Below, piece by piece: positions 16,851 through 25,581 of a stretch of 64,000 nucleotides of DNA (its first letter is position 1; every line of letters begins with the position of its first letter). The DNA comes from JBEKTY01 sp049515555 (GTDB lineage: Bacteria; Planctomycetota; Planctomycetia; Pirellulales; Thermoguttaceae), in NCBI GenBank assembly GCA_049515555.1, contig JBEKTY010000033.1, positions 5,533-69,532 of the forward strand. The letters run 5' to 3'. The position numbers were made by a program, and so were the translations under genes. The notes under the pieces are model-generated. The model did no database searches. It was not told the origin of the DNA and saw nothing but the letters and a program-made list of their open reading frames with translations.

Positions 16851-17156
16851 GTCGAGCAGTCCGCCTTGTAGCGTTGTCGCTTCGCCTTCCGGCGGCTGTT
16901 GGCCGTCCGGCTGCGAATCGACGGAATGTATTTACTGTCAAGCGGTTGCGCGAGCAGATCACCCGACGGCCTCTCTTTGCGGTGGGCAAATAAGGCGAGA
17001 TTTGCACACCGAGTGTGCTCAAAGCCTCGTCGCCCATAGTATAATGGGCACCATTGATGAGGCTCGGGTTTGTCCGGCGCTGGCAGCCAGAACTGGAAGA
17101 GCCGCCGGTTTGTCCAGGCGGATAAACACCGCCCTTTGCACCCAGGAGTCGTGTCA

Positions 17157-20100
17157 ATGTTCCGGGGCAGCTCTTCCCAAGCCTTGCGTGCGAAACGGGG
17201 CAAAGCCCGCCGGGCGGGCCAGCCGAACCGGCGCCGGCGCGGCGGCTTCGAGTGGCTCGAAGACCGGCGGTTACTGAGCACGGCGGCTCAAATTCAAGCC
17301 CCGGCCGACATACCCGCCGCGGCGCAGCACGCCGTGGCGTCCATGGCGTCCGCCTCGCCGGCGGTGGTGGCCCGCAGCGGCGCCGCGGCGGCCGCCGGGC
17401 CGGCTGGAAGCAAGTCCCCCGCGGTCAGCTTGTTTGTCAGCGGGTTTGCGTTATCGGGCGGCCTGGCCTTCGACGCCGCCGGCAACCTCTACGTGGGCTC
17501 CGGCAATGGGATCTTGAAAGTGACGCCCGCCGGGGCCACGTCCATCTTTGCCAGCGGACTGAGTGGCGCCGAGGGCCTGGCCTTCGACGCCGCCGGCAAC
17601 CTCTTCGTAACAAACGGGGGCATCGCGGGCGTGATCTACAAGGTGACGCCCGCGGGAGTCGTCTCCACGTTCGTCAGCAGCGGGCTCGAGGCCCCCCAGG
17701 GCCTGGCCTTCGACGCCGCCGGCAACCTCTACGTCGCCAATAATGATTTGAACACGATCTGCAAGGTGACGCCCACCGGGGTCGTCTCCACGTTCGTCAG
17801 CGCCGGGCTCGACGGGCCCGAGGCTCTGGCCTTCGACACCGCCGGCAACCTCTATGTGTCTAACGAGGTCGCCGCGGGCACGATCTCCGAGGTGACGCCC
17901 ACGGGGACCGTCTCCACCTTCGTCAGCGTCGGCGCCTATGGGCCCGATGGTCTGGCCTTCGACGCCGCCGGCAACCTGTACCTGGCGGATAGCGGCGGGT
18001 ACACGATCTCCGCGGTTACGCCCACCGGGGCCGTCTCGACGTTCGCCAGCAGCGGTATCTTTGCCCCCGCAGGTCTGGCCTTCGACGCCGCCGGCAATCT
18101 CTTCGTCGCCAATTCGACGAAGAACACGATTTCCGAGATAACGCCCGCGGGGGCCGTGTCCAACTTCATCGGCAGCCCGCTCGATATACCGGACAGCCTG
18201 GCCTTCGACTCCGCCGGCAACCTCTACGTGGCCAACCCGGGCGGCGCGGTCGGAGGCTCAATCTACGAGGCCTCGCCCGCGGGGGCTGTCTCAAGCTTCG
18301 TCGGCAGCCCGCTCGATAACCCCGAGGGCCTGGCCTTCGACGCCGCCGGCAACCTCTACGTGGCCAACTATTACGGCACGATCTCCAAGGTGACGCCCGC
18401 CGGGGTCGTTACCAACTTCGTCAGCGGGCTCTTTATGACCACCGGCCTGGCCTTCGACGCCGCCGGCAACCTGTACGTCGCCGACGAGGGCGGGGTGGCC
18501 AAGGTGACGCCCGCGGGGGCCATCTCCACCTTCGTCGACAGAGGGTCCTCGGGGCCCAATGCCCTGGCCTTTGATGCCGCCGGCAATCTCTACGTCGGCT
18601 CCGGCAACGGGGTCTTGAAGGTGACGCCCGCGGGGGCCGTCTCCACCTTCGTCGCGAGCGGGATCCCCGCACCGGCGGGCCTGACGTTCGACGCCAAGGG
18701 TGACCTCTATGTCGCCAACTCTGGCGCTACCACGATCTTCAAGGTGACGCCGGCGGGGGCCGTCTCGACCTTCGCCAGCAGCGGCGGGCTCTTCACCCCC
18801 GCGGGCATGGCCTTCGACGCCGCCGGCAATCTCTACGTCGCCAACTCGGAAAACGGCACGATCTCCAAGGTGACTCCCGCGGGGGTCGTCTCCAACTTTG
18901 TCTCGAGCGGGCTCTTCGAGCCCATGGGCCTGGCCTTCGACTCCGCCGGCAACCTCTGTGTCGCCAACATGAGCGCTGGCACGATCTCCAAGGTGACGCC
19001 CACCGGGGCCGTCTCGACCTTCGTCAGCAGCGGCGGGCTCTTCACCCCCGCGGGCATGGCCTTCGACGCCGCCGGCAACCTCTACGTCGCCAATAACGAG
19101 ACGAATACGATCTCCGAGATCACGCCGGCCGGGGCCATCTCGACCTTCGTCAGCAGCGGGCTCGATTTCCCCCAGGGTCTGGCCTTCGACGCCGCCGGCA
19201 ACCTGTACGTCGCCAATAATAATGGGACTACAATCTCGGAGGTGACGCCGGCAGGGGTCGTTTCCACGTTCGCCAGCGGACTCTATGAGCCCGGGTACCT
19301 GGCCTTCGACGCCGCCGGCAACCTTTACATCAGCGAGTGCGTGAGGGATTCGATCATCAAAGTGACGCCGGCGGGAGTCGTCTCCACCTTCGTCGGCGGG
19401 TTTAATGACGGGCTCGATGACCCCGCGGGGCTGGCCTTCGACGCCGCCGGCAACCTCTACGTCGCCAATAAGGTTCCAACGGCGGTCGATACGATCTCCA
19501 AGGTGACGCCGGCGGGGGTCGTTTCCGCGTTCGTCAGCAACGGGCTCGACGAGCCCGATGGCCTGGCCTTCGACGCCGCCGGCAACCTGTACGTCGCGAA
19601 TTCCGGCTCGAACACGGTCGCCGAGGTAATGATCGCGGCCCAGAAGACAACCGCGAGCGTCACGAGCGACAATCCCTCCGGATCGACCTACGGCCAATCG
19701 GTGACTTTTACCGCCGCGGTGACACCCGCCAGCGGTCCAACCGGCACGGTGCAGTTCCAGGTCGACGGCACGGACGTCGGCTCCCCGGTGACGCTCGTCA
19801 ATGGCACGGCCAGCTATAGCACCGCGGCATTGACTGCCGGCAGCCACGCGATTACCGCCGTCTACAGCGGCGACGGCACGTTCACCGGCAGTACGGCGCC
19901 GGCCATAACGCAGACGGTCGCCACGGCCGCCCTGACGGTGACCGCCAACAGCACGAGCAAGACGTACGGCCAGAGCGTGACGTTTAAGGGCACCGAGTTC
20001 AGCACCAGTGGCCTGGTCAACGGCGACAAGGTGACGAGCGTGACCCTGAGCAGCCCCGGGGCGGTGGCCACTGCGCTCCCGGCCGACTTGCCCTACACCA

Positions 20101-21854
20101 TTACGGCCAGCGCCGCGGTGGGCGCGGGCCTGGGCAACTACGATATCACCTACGTCGCCGGCAGCCTGACGGTCACAAAGGCGACCCTGACCGTGACCGC
20201 CAACAGCACCAGCAAGACGTACGGCCAGGCCGTCACGCTTGCCGCCTCCACGTTCAGCACCAGCGGCCTGCTCAACGGCGACAAGGTGACTGGCGTGACT
20301 CTCACCTGCAACGGGCTGGCGGCCACCGCAGCCGCGACCGGCTCGCCGTACTCGATCGTGCCCAGCGCCGCGGTGGGCACGGGCCTGGTCAACTACAATA
20401 TCACCTACGTCGCCGGCAGCCTCACGGTCAACAAGGCGGCCCTGACGGTGACCGCCAACAGCAGCAGCAAGACGTACGGCCAGACCGTGACCTTGTCGGG
20501 CAGCAAGTACACCACCAGCGGCCTGCTCAATAGCGACACGGTGACGGGTGCGACCTTGACCAGCCCTGGAGCGGCGGCCACCGCGACCGTGGCCGGCTCA
20601 CCTTACACAATTACGCCCAGCGCGGCGGTGGGCGCGGGCCTGGTCAACTACAATATCACCTATATCGCCGGCAGCCTCACGGTCAACAAGGCGGCCCTGA
20701 CCGTAACCGCCGACAGCACCAGCAAGACGTACGGCCAGAGCGTAACGCTTTCGGGCACGGCGTTTACGACCAAGGGCCTGGTCAATAGCGACACGGTGAC
20801 GGGTGCGACGCTGACCAGCCCCGGCGCGGCGGCCACCGCAAGCGTGGCCGGCTCGCCGTACCCGATTACGCCCAGCGCCGCGGTGGGCACGGGCCTGGGC
20901 AACTACAATATCAGCTACGTCGCCGGCAGCCTTACGGTCAACAAGGCGACGCTGACGGCCACCGTCACAGCCAAGAGCAGGAGCTACGACGGGACCACGA
21001 CGGCGACGGTTTCGGGCCCGCTCAAAGGCGTGATCGGAAAGGACCTTGTGAGCCTGGTTAGCACCGCATCTTTCAGCGACAAGAACGTGGGGCTGAACAA
21101 AGTGGTGACCGGGCTGACTCTGACGGGCAGCGGCGCGGCCAACTACAAGCTCTCCAGCACCACGGTTGCCACGACTGCCCGTATCACGCCTGCGCCCTTG
21201 ACGATCAACGCCGACCGCGAGACCAAGGTTTACGGTCAGGCCGATCCGGCGCTTACCTACAAGATCTCCAAGGGCATCCTTTTCAGCGGCGACAGCCTAG
21301 GCGGCCAACTGAGCCGGAAGCCCGGCGAAAAGCCGGGCACGTACGCCATCCAAGTGGGGACACTGTCGGCGGGCGGCAACTATGCGATCGTGTTCAAGGG
21401 TAGTACCCTGGCGATCGCCAAGGACGCCACCACGATGGCGCTCACCGCCTCAGCCGATCCTTGCACGGTTGGTCAGGGCGTGACTTTCAAGGTTGTGGTC
21501 AGCGCCAACCCGCCCGTCGGCATCCCTTCGGTGCCCGGCGCGCCTACCGGGACGGTGCAGTTCTTTATCGACAACAAGAAGTTCGGCGGTCCAATTGCGT
21601 TGGGTGCCGATGGTAGCGCCACCACGACTTCGGTTGTGTGGTCTACGGCCGGCGCGCACACGATCAGCGCATCGTACCGCGGCGACAAGACATTCGCCGG
21701 CAGCAGCGGCACCTTGGGGCAGACGGTGAGCGCGGCGGAGATCAGAGCGCCTCTCGGCGGAAGTCTGTCGCCAGCAGCGATCAGGTCGTTGCCGACCGGG
21801 GATTCGATCCGCTCGCGCACTACTGATGCCGCGCTCCTGGCCCTGCTGGATTAG
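17157..21854 (+). CDS. Giant extracellular NHL-propeller / Ig-like / MBG-repeat protein
   Basis: 1565 residues from the ATG at 17157 (GGAG eight bases upstream). N-terminus: basic stretch and FEWLEDRRLLS, the planctomycete extracellular-protein motif. Residues about 90-830: 18 repeats of about 41 residues of type GLAFDAAGNLYVANxxxNTISKVTPAGVVSTFVS, NHL/SMP-30-like, enough for up to three six-bladed propellers. About 830-920: Big_3 Ig-like domain (PTGTVQFQVDGTDVG). About 925-1260: four MBG-type repeats beginning LTVTANSTSKTYGQ. Then a YDG-type domain, another MBG domain and a final Ig-like domain to about 1520. No enzyme motif or sorting signal at the C-terminus. Likely surface-exposed adhesion or matrix protein. 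Very repetitive DNA, so assembly collapse is possible. Confidence 0.9.
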   Translation: MFRGSSSQALRAKRGKARRAGQPNRRRRGGFEWLEDRRLLSTAAQIQAPADIPAAAQHAVASMASASPAVVARSGAAAAAGPAGSKSPAVSLFVSGFALSGGLAFDAAGNLYVGSGNGILKVTPAGATSIFASGLSGAEGLAFDAAGNLFVTNGGIAGVIYKVTPAGVVSTFVSSGLEAPQGLAFDAAGNLYVANNDLNTICKVTPTGVVSTFVSAGLDGPEALAFDTAGNLYVSNEVAAGTISEVTPTGTVSTFVSVGAYGPDGLAFDAAGNLYLADSGGYTISAVTPTGAVSTFASSGIFAPAGLAFDAAGNLFVANSTKNTISEITPAGAVSNFIGSPLDIPDSLAFDSAGNLYVANPGGAVGGSIYEASPAGAVSSFVGSPLDNPEGLAFDAAGNLYVANYYGTISKVTPAGVVTNFVSGLFMTTGLAFDAAGNLYVADEGGVAKVTPAGAISTFVDRGSSGPNALAFDAAGNLYVGSGNGVLKVTPAGAVSTFVASGIPAPAGLTFDAKGDLYVANSGATTIFKVTPAGAVSTFASSGGLFTPAGMAFDAAGNLYVANSENGTISKVTPAGVVSNFVSSGLFEPMGLAFDSAGNLCVANMSAGTISKVTPTGAVSTFVSSGGLFTPAGMAFDAAGNLYVANNETNTISEITPAGAISTFVSSGLDFPQGLAFDAAGNLYVANNNGTTISEVTPAGVVSTFASGLYEPGYLAFDAAGNLYISECVRDSIIKVTPAGVVSTFVGGFNDGLDDPAGLAFDAAGNLYVANKVPTAVDTISKVTPAGVVSAFVSNGLDEPDGLAFDAAGNLYVANSGSNTVAEVMIAAQKTTASVTSDNPSGSTYGQSVTFTAAVTPASGPTGTVQFQVDGTDVGSPVTLVNGTASYSTAALTAGSHAITAVYSGDGTFTGSTAPAITQTVATAALTVTANSTSKTYGQSVTFKGTEFSTSGLVNGDKVTSVTLSSPGAVATALPADLPYTITASAAVGAGLGNYDITYVAGSLTVTKATLTVTANSTSKTYGQAVTLAASTFSTSGLLNGDKVTGVTLTCNGLAATAAATGSPYSIVPSAAVGTGLVNYNITYVAGSLTVNKAALTVTANSSSKTYGQTVTLSGSKYTTSGLLNSDTVTGATLTSPGAAATATVAGSPYTITPSAAVGAGLVNYNITYIAGSLTVNKAALTVTADSTSKTYGQSVTLSGTAFTTKGLVNSDTVTGATLTSPGAAATASVAGSPYPITPSAAVGTGLGNYNISYVAGSLTVNKATLTATVTAKSRSYDGTTTATVSGPLKGVIGKDLVSLVSTASFSDKNVGLNKVVTGLTLTGSGAANYKLSSTTVATTARITPAPLTINADRETKVYGQADPALTYKISKGILFSGDSLGGQLSRKPGEKPGTYAIQVGTLSAGGNYAIVFKGSTLAIAKDATTMALTASADPCTVGQGVTFKVVVSANPPVGIPSVPGAPTGTVQFFIDNKKFGGPIALGADGSATTTSVVWSTAGAHTISASYRGDKTFAGSSGTLGQTVSAAEIRAPLGGSLSPAAIRSLPTGDSIRSRTTDAALLALLD

Positions 21855-21877
21855 GGACCGCGCGGCGGGCATTTGAA

Positions 21878-21929
21878 CCACGAAGGCACGAAGGTATAAA
21901 GCCAGTCTCGGGCCTTTGTGCCTTGGTGG
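21878..21929. repeat. Octamer-based inverted repeat
   Basis: CCACGAAG GCACGAAG (21878-21893) pairs with CCTTTGTGCCTTGGTGG (21913-21929). It lies just past the stop of the giant gene and may terminate it. Confidence 0.65.
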
Positions 21930-21935
21930 TAAGAC

Positions 21936-21968
21936 GCCCTCACCCTGCCCTCTCCCGGAGGGAGAGGG
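21936..21968. repeat. CCCTC...GGGAGAGGG hairpin repeat
   Basis: GCCCTCACCCTG followed by the hairpin CCCTCTCCCGGAGGGAGAGGG; nearly the same as the ends of the 188-bp unit at 27316-27503. Confidence 0.75.
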
Positions 21969-21982
21969 TACCACGGTTCCAT

Positions 21983-22024
21983 CCCTCATCCCTCGCCCCT
22001 CCGCCCTCATCCCTCGCCCCTCAC
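21983..22024. repeat. Six tandem CCCTCNN 7-mers
   Basis: CCCTCAT, CCCTCGC, CCCTCCG, then CCCTCAT, CCCTCGC, CCCTCAC without gaps. The array runs into the stop codon (22021-22023) of the kinase gene on the minus strand. No inverted partner is seen. Confidence 0.75.
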
Positions 22025-25000
22025 CCCTTCTTCTTTAGCGCCGCCAGCGGCAGTTGATCGCCGAAGGGCCACTCGCTGTCGGACAGGGCGCGGTCGTCGC
22101 CGCTGGGGCGGGACATCGTGTCGGACCACGACAGCTCGATCGACCGGCCGGCTTGCAGCTCCTCTTTGACGAGCTTGACCAGCGCGTCGTCCAGGTGCAG
22201 CGACTTGCCGCGGGAGGCCGCTTCCTTGACCTGTTGCCGCGTCAGCTCCAAGGGGATCAGCTTGCCGCCGCGGCCGTCCTGGGGCAGGAAGATCGCAAAA
22301 TTCTGTTTCGCCGCGAAAAGGAACAGCAGCAGGGTCACCCGCCGCGACCGGAGTTGCTCCTGCTGTTGGACCATGCGGGATGCCAGGAGGTAATGGGCCA
22401 TTTGCACCAGGTCGGCCCGGTCGCAGGAGCGGATCGCCAGCTCGTAGTACCGGCGGAGGAAAGGCCGCATGTCGCCGCGGCCCCTGAAGGTCTCCAGGAG
22501 CGGGTCGAGATACTTCAGATCGCGGCTGGCCGACGGCGCGTCGTTGGCCTCCAAGTCCGAGGCCAGCAGCAGCTCGGCCGCGAACAATTGCAGCTCCAGC
22601 GTCTCGCGGCGGCCGCGGTCGGTGTAGTTGGGATTGAGCCGGAACTGGTCGAGGAAGGCGCGAAGGGCCTTCTGGCCGTCGCCCGGGCCTTGCTCCTTGA
22701 GCCGCAGCACGGCGTCCGCCACCTGGCGGGCCAGACCGCTCCGCTGCCGATCAGTCCCCAGGATCTCCTTCTTGCCGGCGTCGAGCTCGGCCAGGACCTT
22801 GCGGGCCTCGGCCGGCTGGCCGTGCAGGGCCTGGGCGATGGCCAGCTTGCAGGACATGACGAGGGCGGTCCCCAGATCGGTGGCCGCCCGCCGGGCCTTC
22901 TCGTACAGCGCGCAGGCCTGGGCCAGGTTGACCGGCTGGCCGGAGGCGGCGCCGCAGTACAGCTCGCAGTCGGCCCAGCGCTCCATCGAGTTCGTCCAGC
23001 GGTCGCGGAGATCGTACATAAACTGCCGCCCGCCGAGGGGCGTCTGGCGGTGCCCGGCCTCGTCCAGGGCGGCCTTCACCTCCTCGACCAGGGCCTGGTA
23101 CAGCCGGCGGGCGGCCTCCACGTTGCCGCGGTAGCGCTCGGTCATGGCCAGGCCGTGGCGATCGTGGAACAGGTGGATCGTGGCGAAGGGGTTTTTTTCG
23201 CGCTGATTGATCCAGCGGATGTTGTACGCCTCGTGGAACTCCTTGGCGGCCTCCTCGACCTTCCACTGGTCCATCAGGCTCCAGGCGTAGCGCTCGGCGA
23301 CGTGGGCGGCCAGGGGGTGGCTCCGCTTGCCGGCCTCGGACGCCGCCAAAATGCGTTTGGCAGAGAGGAAGCGATGGTCCTGGTACTCGCCGGCGGTGGT
23401 GGCCCCGGCGGCGGCCGCGTCGCCGCAGGCGGTGAGGGTCTCGACGCGGAACAGGGGCGGCAGCCCGGGCACGGCCAGGGCCTGGTCGAAGCAGCGCACG
23501 GCCTCCTTCTGGTTGTCGAGCACTTCGGCGTGCAGGCGGGCCAGGTCGGCCAGGCACAAGGCCCGCAAGGGCGGCGCCGGCCCGGCGGCCGGCAGGTACG
23601 CCGCCAGGGCCTCGTCGTAGCTCTTCTTGGCCGCTTCGGCCATCGGCCGATCGTTGGCCAGCGCCGCCGCCCCGTGCTCGAGCACGGCCAGCGTGTGCCG
23701 CTGTAGCGCCGGCCAGGCGCCGGCCGGCTGGTCGCCCGGCCCCCGGCCTGCGGTCTGACGCCGGATACTTTGGGTGAGCGATTGGGCCAATTGCTGGTCG
23801 TCCAGCCGGCTCTCGGCCAGCGCTTTGAGCTCGTCCAGCAGCCGGCCCTGGTCCGGCGATAGCCCACTGCGGACGCGCTCGGTCACGTCCCACAACCAGC
23901 GCTGGACCTCGGCCACGTTCGGGTCGAGGTATTCCGCGGGGGTATTGGCCAGCAAGGCCAGCGGATCGGGGTCCGGCTCGACACCAGCGGCCACCGCCTG
24001 CCGCACGAAGGGCACGAACCAGGGTATCTCGTCGAACCACCACTCGCCGTTCAGGCCCGGCAGGAGGGCCAGTTCCAGCGCGAGCTTTTGGCGATCCAAG
24101 GCCGGCGGCGGGGCCGGGAGGATCGGCGCCGGCCGGTTGCCGCGCGTGCCCAGCCACACCCCAAAGCCGACCGCCAGGGCCAGCGCCACTGCGCCCGAGA
24201 CGAGCGGGCCGGCCCGCCGGTACCACGGCCGGGGCCCTTCGCGACGGGTGCTGGCGGCCTTGGGCCCGATAGTCTGGCGGCCCGCGGCACTGCGCTTTGC
24301 CGACTGGCGGGCCGCCGATTGGCGGGCAAGCCGCCCGGCCGTATCCGGGTCGTAGCCCTCGATGTCCAAGAGGCCGCCCAGCGTTACCTGGTCGGCGACC
24401 TCATGGGCGGCAACCAGCCCGGCCAGCTCGCTGGCATCGGCCAACGGCTCCAGCGCCTGGGCCACCTCGCCCGGCGACGCAAACCGGTCCGCCGGCTCCT
24501 TGGCCATCATGTGCGTCAGCAATTGATCGAGCTCAGGCGGGCAATCGGGGCGATAGGCCGCCAGCGACGGGATGGGTGCCACCACGTGGGCCATCAGCTT
24601 CTTGCGGTTGCTGTCGTAGGCCTTCCCGCCGTAGGGCGGTTGGCCGGCCAGCAGGAAGAACAGCGTGCAGCCGAGGCTGTAAATGTCGGCCCGAATGTCC
24701 ACGCTCCCCGAACTCTCCCATTGTTCCGGGGCCATGTAATCGACGGTGCCCATCGTGACCCCCGCGCGGGTCAGCTCGCTGGACTGCTGATCGGGCTGGC
24801 CGCGCTCGGCGTGGAACTTGGCCAGGCCCAGGTCCAGCAGCTTGACGGTCCCCGCGCGGCTGAGCATCAAGTTGGCCGGCTTGATGTCGCGATGGACGAG
24901 TTGATGCTGGTGGGCGTGCTCCAGGCCCAGGGCCGCCTGGTGGATCACGGCGCAGGCGGCACCCACGCTCAGCGGCTGCGGGGGGCGGTCCGGCGGGCAG

Positions 25001-25581
25001 ACTAGGTGCTGCAAGTCGATGCCGTCGACGTACTCCATCACCAGGAATTGGGCGCCGCCGGCCTCGCCCGCGTTGTAGGCCCGCACGATGTTCGCATGGT
25101 CCAGCGCACCGATCGACTGCATCTCGCGGCGGAAGCGGGCCACGGCCTGCGAATCGTCCAAGTACCGCTCGGGCAGCACCTTGACCGCCACGGTCTGATT
25201 CAAGTACACCTGCCGGGCCTTGTAGACCACGCCCATCCCGCCCTGGCCCAGCTCGTCCAGAAGCTCGTAATCGCCCAGCCGGCGGTTCTTCACCACGCGG
25301 CGGAACACGGCCTCGACCAGATCGGCCTGCTCCGCGAAGCGACGGCAGAAGTCTTCCAGCCGCAGGAACTCGCCGGCCCGCTGCCGGCAGTCCAACTCGA
25401 TCTCCAGCAACTCGCCCAGCAGGCGGGGGCGCTGCTCGGGCGGCGTCTGGGCCAGGATGTCTTCGATCTGGATCCGCGGGCCGGCCCGCCACGCCCGCTC
25501 GAACCGGTCGCAGGCCTCGTCGATCCGGCCGCTCAAGGGGCTCTGCGGGTCGTTGGGCGGCTGCCCGGCGGATTGGCTCAC
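22021..25581 (-). CDS. Membrane Ser/Thr protein kinase with large helical C-terminal region
   Basis: 1186 residues from a GTG at 25581 that overlaps the cyclase stop (GTGA); GGGAGGAG lies seven bases upstream, inside the cyclase gene. Residues about 100-370 are a Hanks-type kinase with all key residues: glycine loop GQGGMG (112-117), Lys134, HRD at 230-232 (HRDIKPAN), DLG at 250-252, and MAPEQW. Residues 20-100 are a helical prodomain typical of planctomycete kinases. One transmembrane helix at about 440 (AGPLVSGAVALALAVGFGVWLG). The remaining 700 residues are helical and TPR-like without an enzymatic motif, probably outside the membrane. Phosphorylates unknown targets; coupling to an FHA-cyclase suggests one signalling unit. 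Confidence 0.92.
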   Translation of the reverse strand: MSQSAGQPPNDPQSPLSGRIDEACDRFERAWRAGPRIQIEDILAQTPPEQRPRLLGELLEIELDCRQRAGEFLRLEDFCRRFAEQADLVEAVFRRVVKNRRLGDYELLDELGQGGMGVVYKARQVYLNQTVAVKVLPERYLDDSQAVARFRREMQSIGALDHANIVRAYNAGEAGGAQFLVMEYVDGIDLQHLVCPPDRPPQPLSVGAACAVIHQAALGLEHAHQHQLVHRDIKPANLMLSRAGTVKLLDLGLAKFHAERGQPDQQSSELTRAGVTMGTVDYMAPEQWESSGSVDIRADIYSLGCTLFFLLAGQPPYGGKAYDSNRKKLMAHVVAPIPSLAAYRPDCPPELDQLLTHMMAKEPADRFASPGEVAQALEPLADASELAGLVAAHEVADQVTLGGLLDIEGYDPDTAGRLARQSAARQSAKRSAAGRQTIGPKAASTRREGPRPWYRRAGPLVSGAVALALAVGFGVWLGTRGNRPAPILPAPPPALDRQKLALELALLPGLNGEWWFDEIPWFVPFVRQAVAAGVEPDPDPLALLANTPAEYLDPNVAEVQRWLWDVTERVRSGLSPDQGRLLDELKALAESRLDDQQLAQSLTQSIRRQTAGRGPGDQPAGAWPALQRHTLAVLEHGAAALANDRPMAEAAKKSYDEALAAYLPAAGPAPPLRALCLADLARLHAEVLDNQKEAVRCFDQALAVPGLPPLFRVETLTACGDAAAAGATTAGEYQDHRFLSAKRILAASEAGKRSHPLAAHVAERYAWSLMDQWKVEEAAKEFHEAYNIRWINQREKNPFATIHLFHDRHGLAMTERYRGNVEAARRLYQALVEEVKAALDEAGHRQTPLGGRQFMYDLRDRWTNSMERWADCELYCGAASGQPVNLAQACALYEKARRAATDLGTALVMSCKLAIAQALHGQPAEARKVLAELDAGKKEILGTDRQRSGLARQVADAVLRLKEQGPGDGQKALRAFLDQFRLNPNYTDRGRRETLELQLFAAELLLASDLEANDAPSASRDLKYLDPLLETFRGRGDMRPFLRRYYELAIRSCDRADLVQMAHYLLASRMVQQQEQLRSRRVTLLLFLFAAKQNFAIFLPQDGRGGKLIPLELTRQQVKEAASRGKSLHLDDALVKLVKEELQAGRSIELSWSDTMSRPSGDDRALSDSEWPFGDQLPLAALKKKG

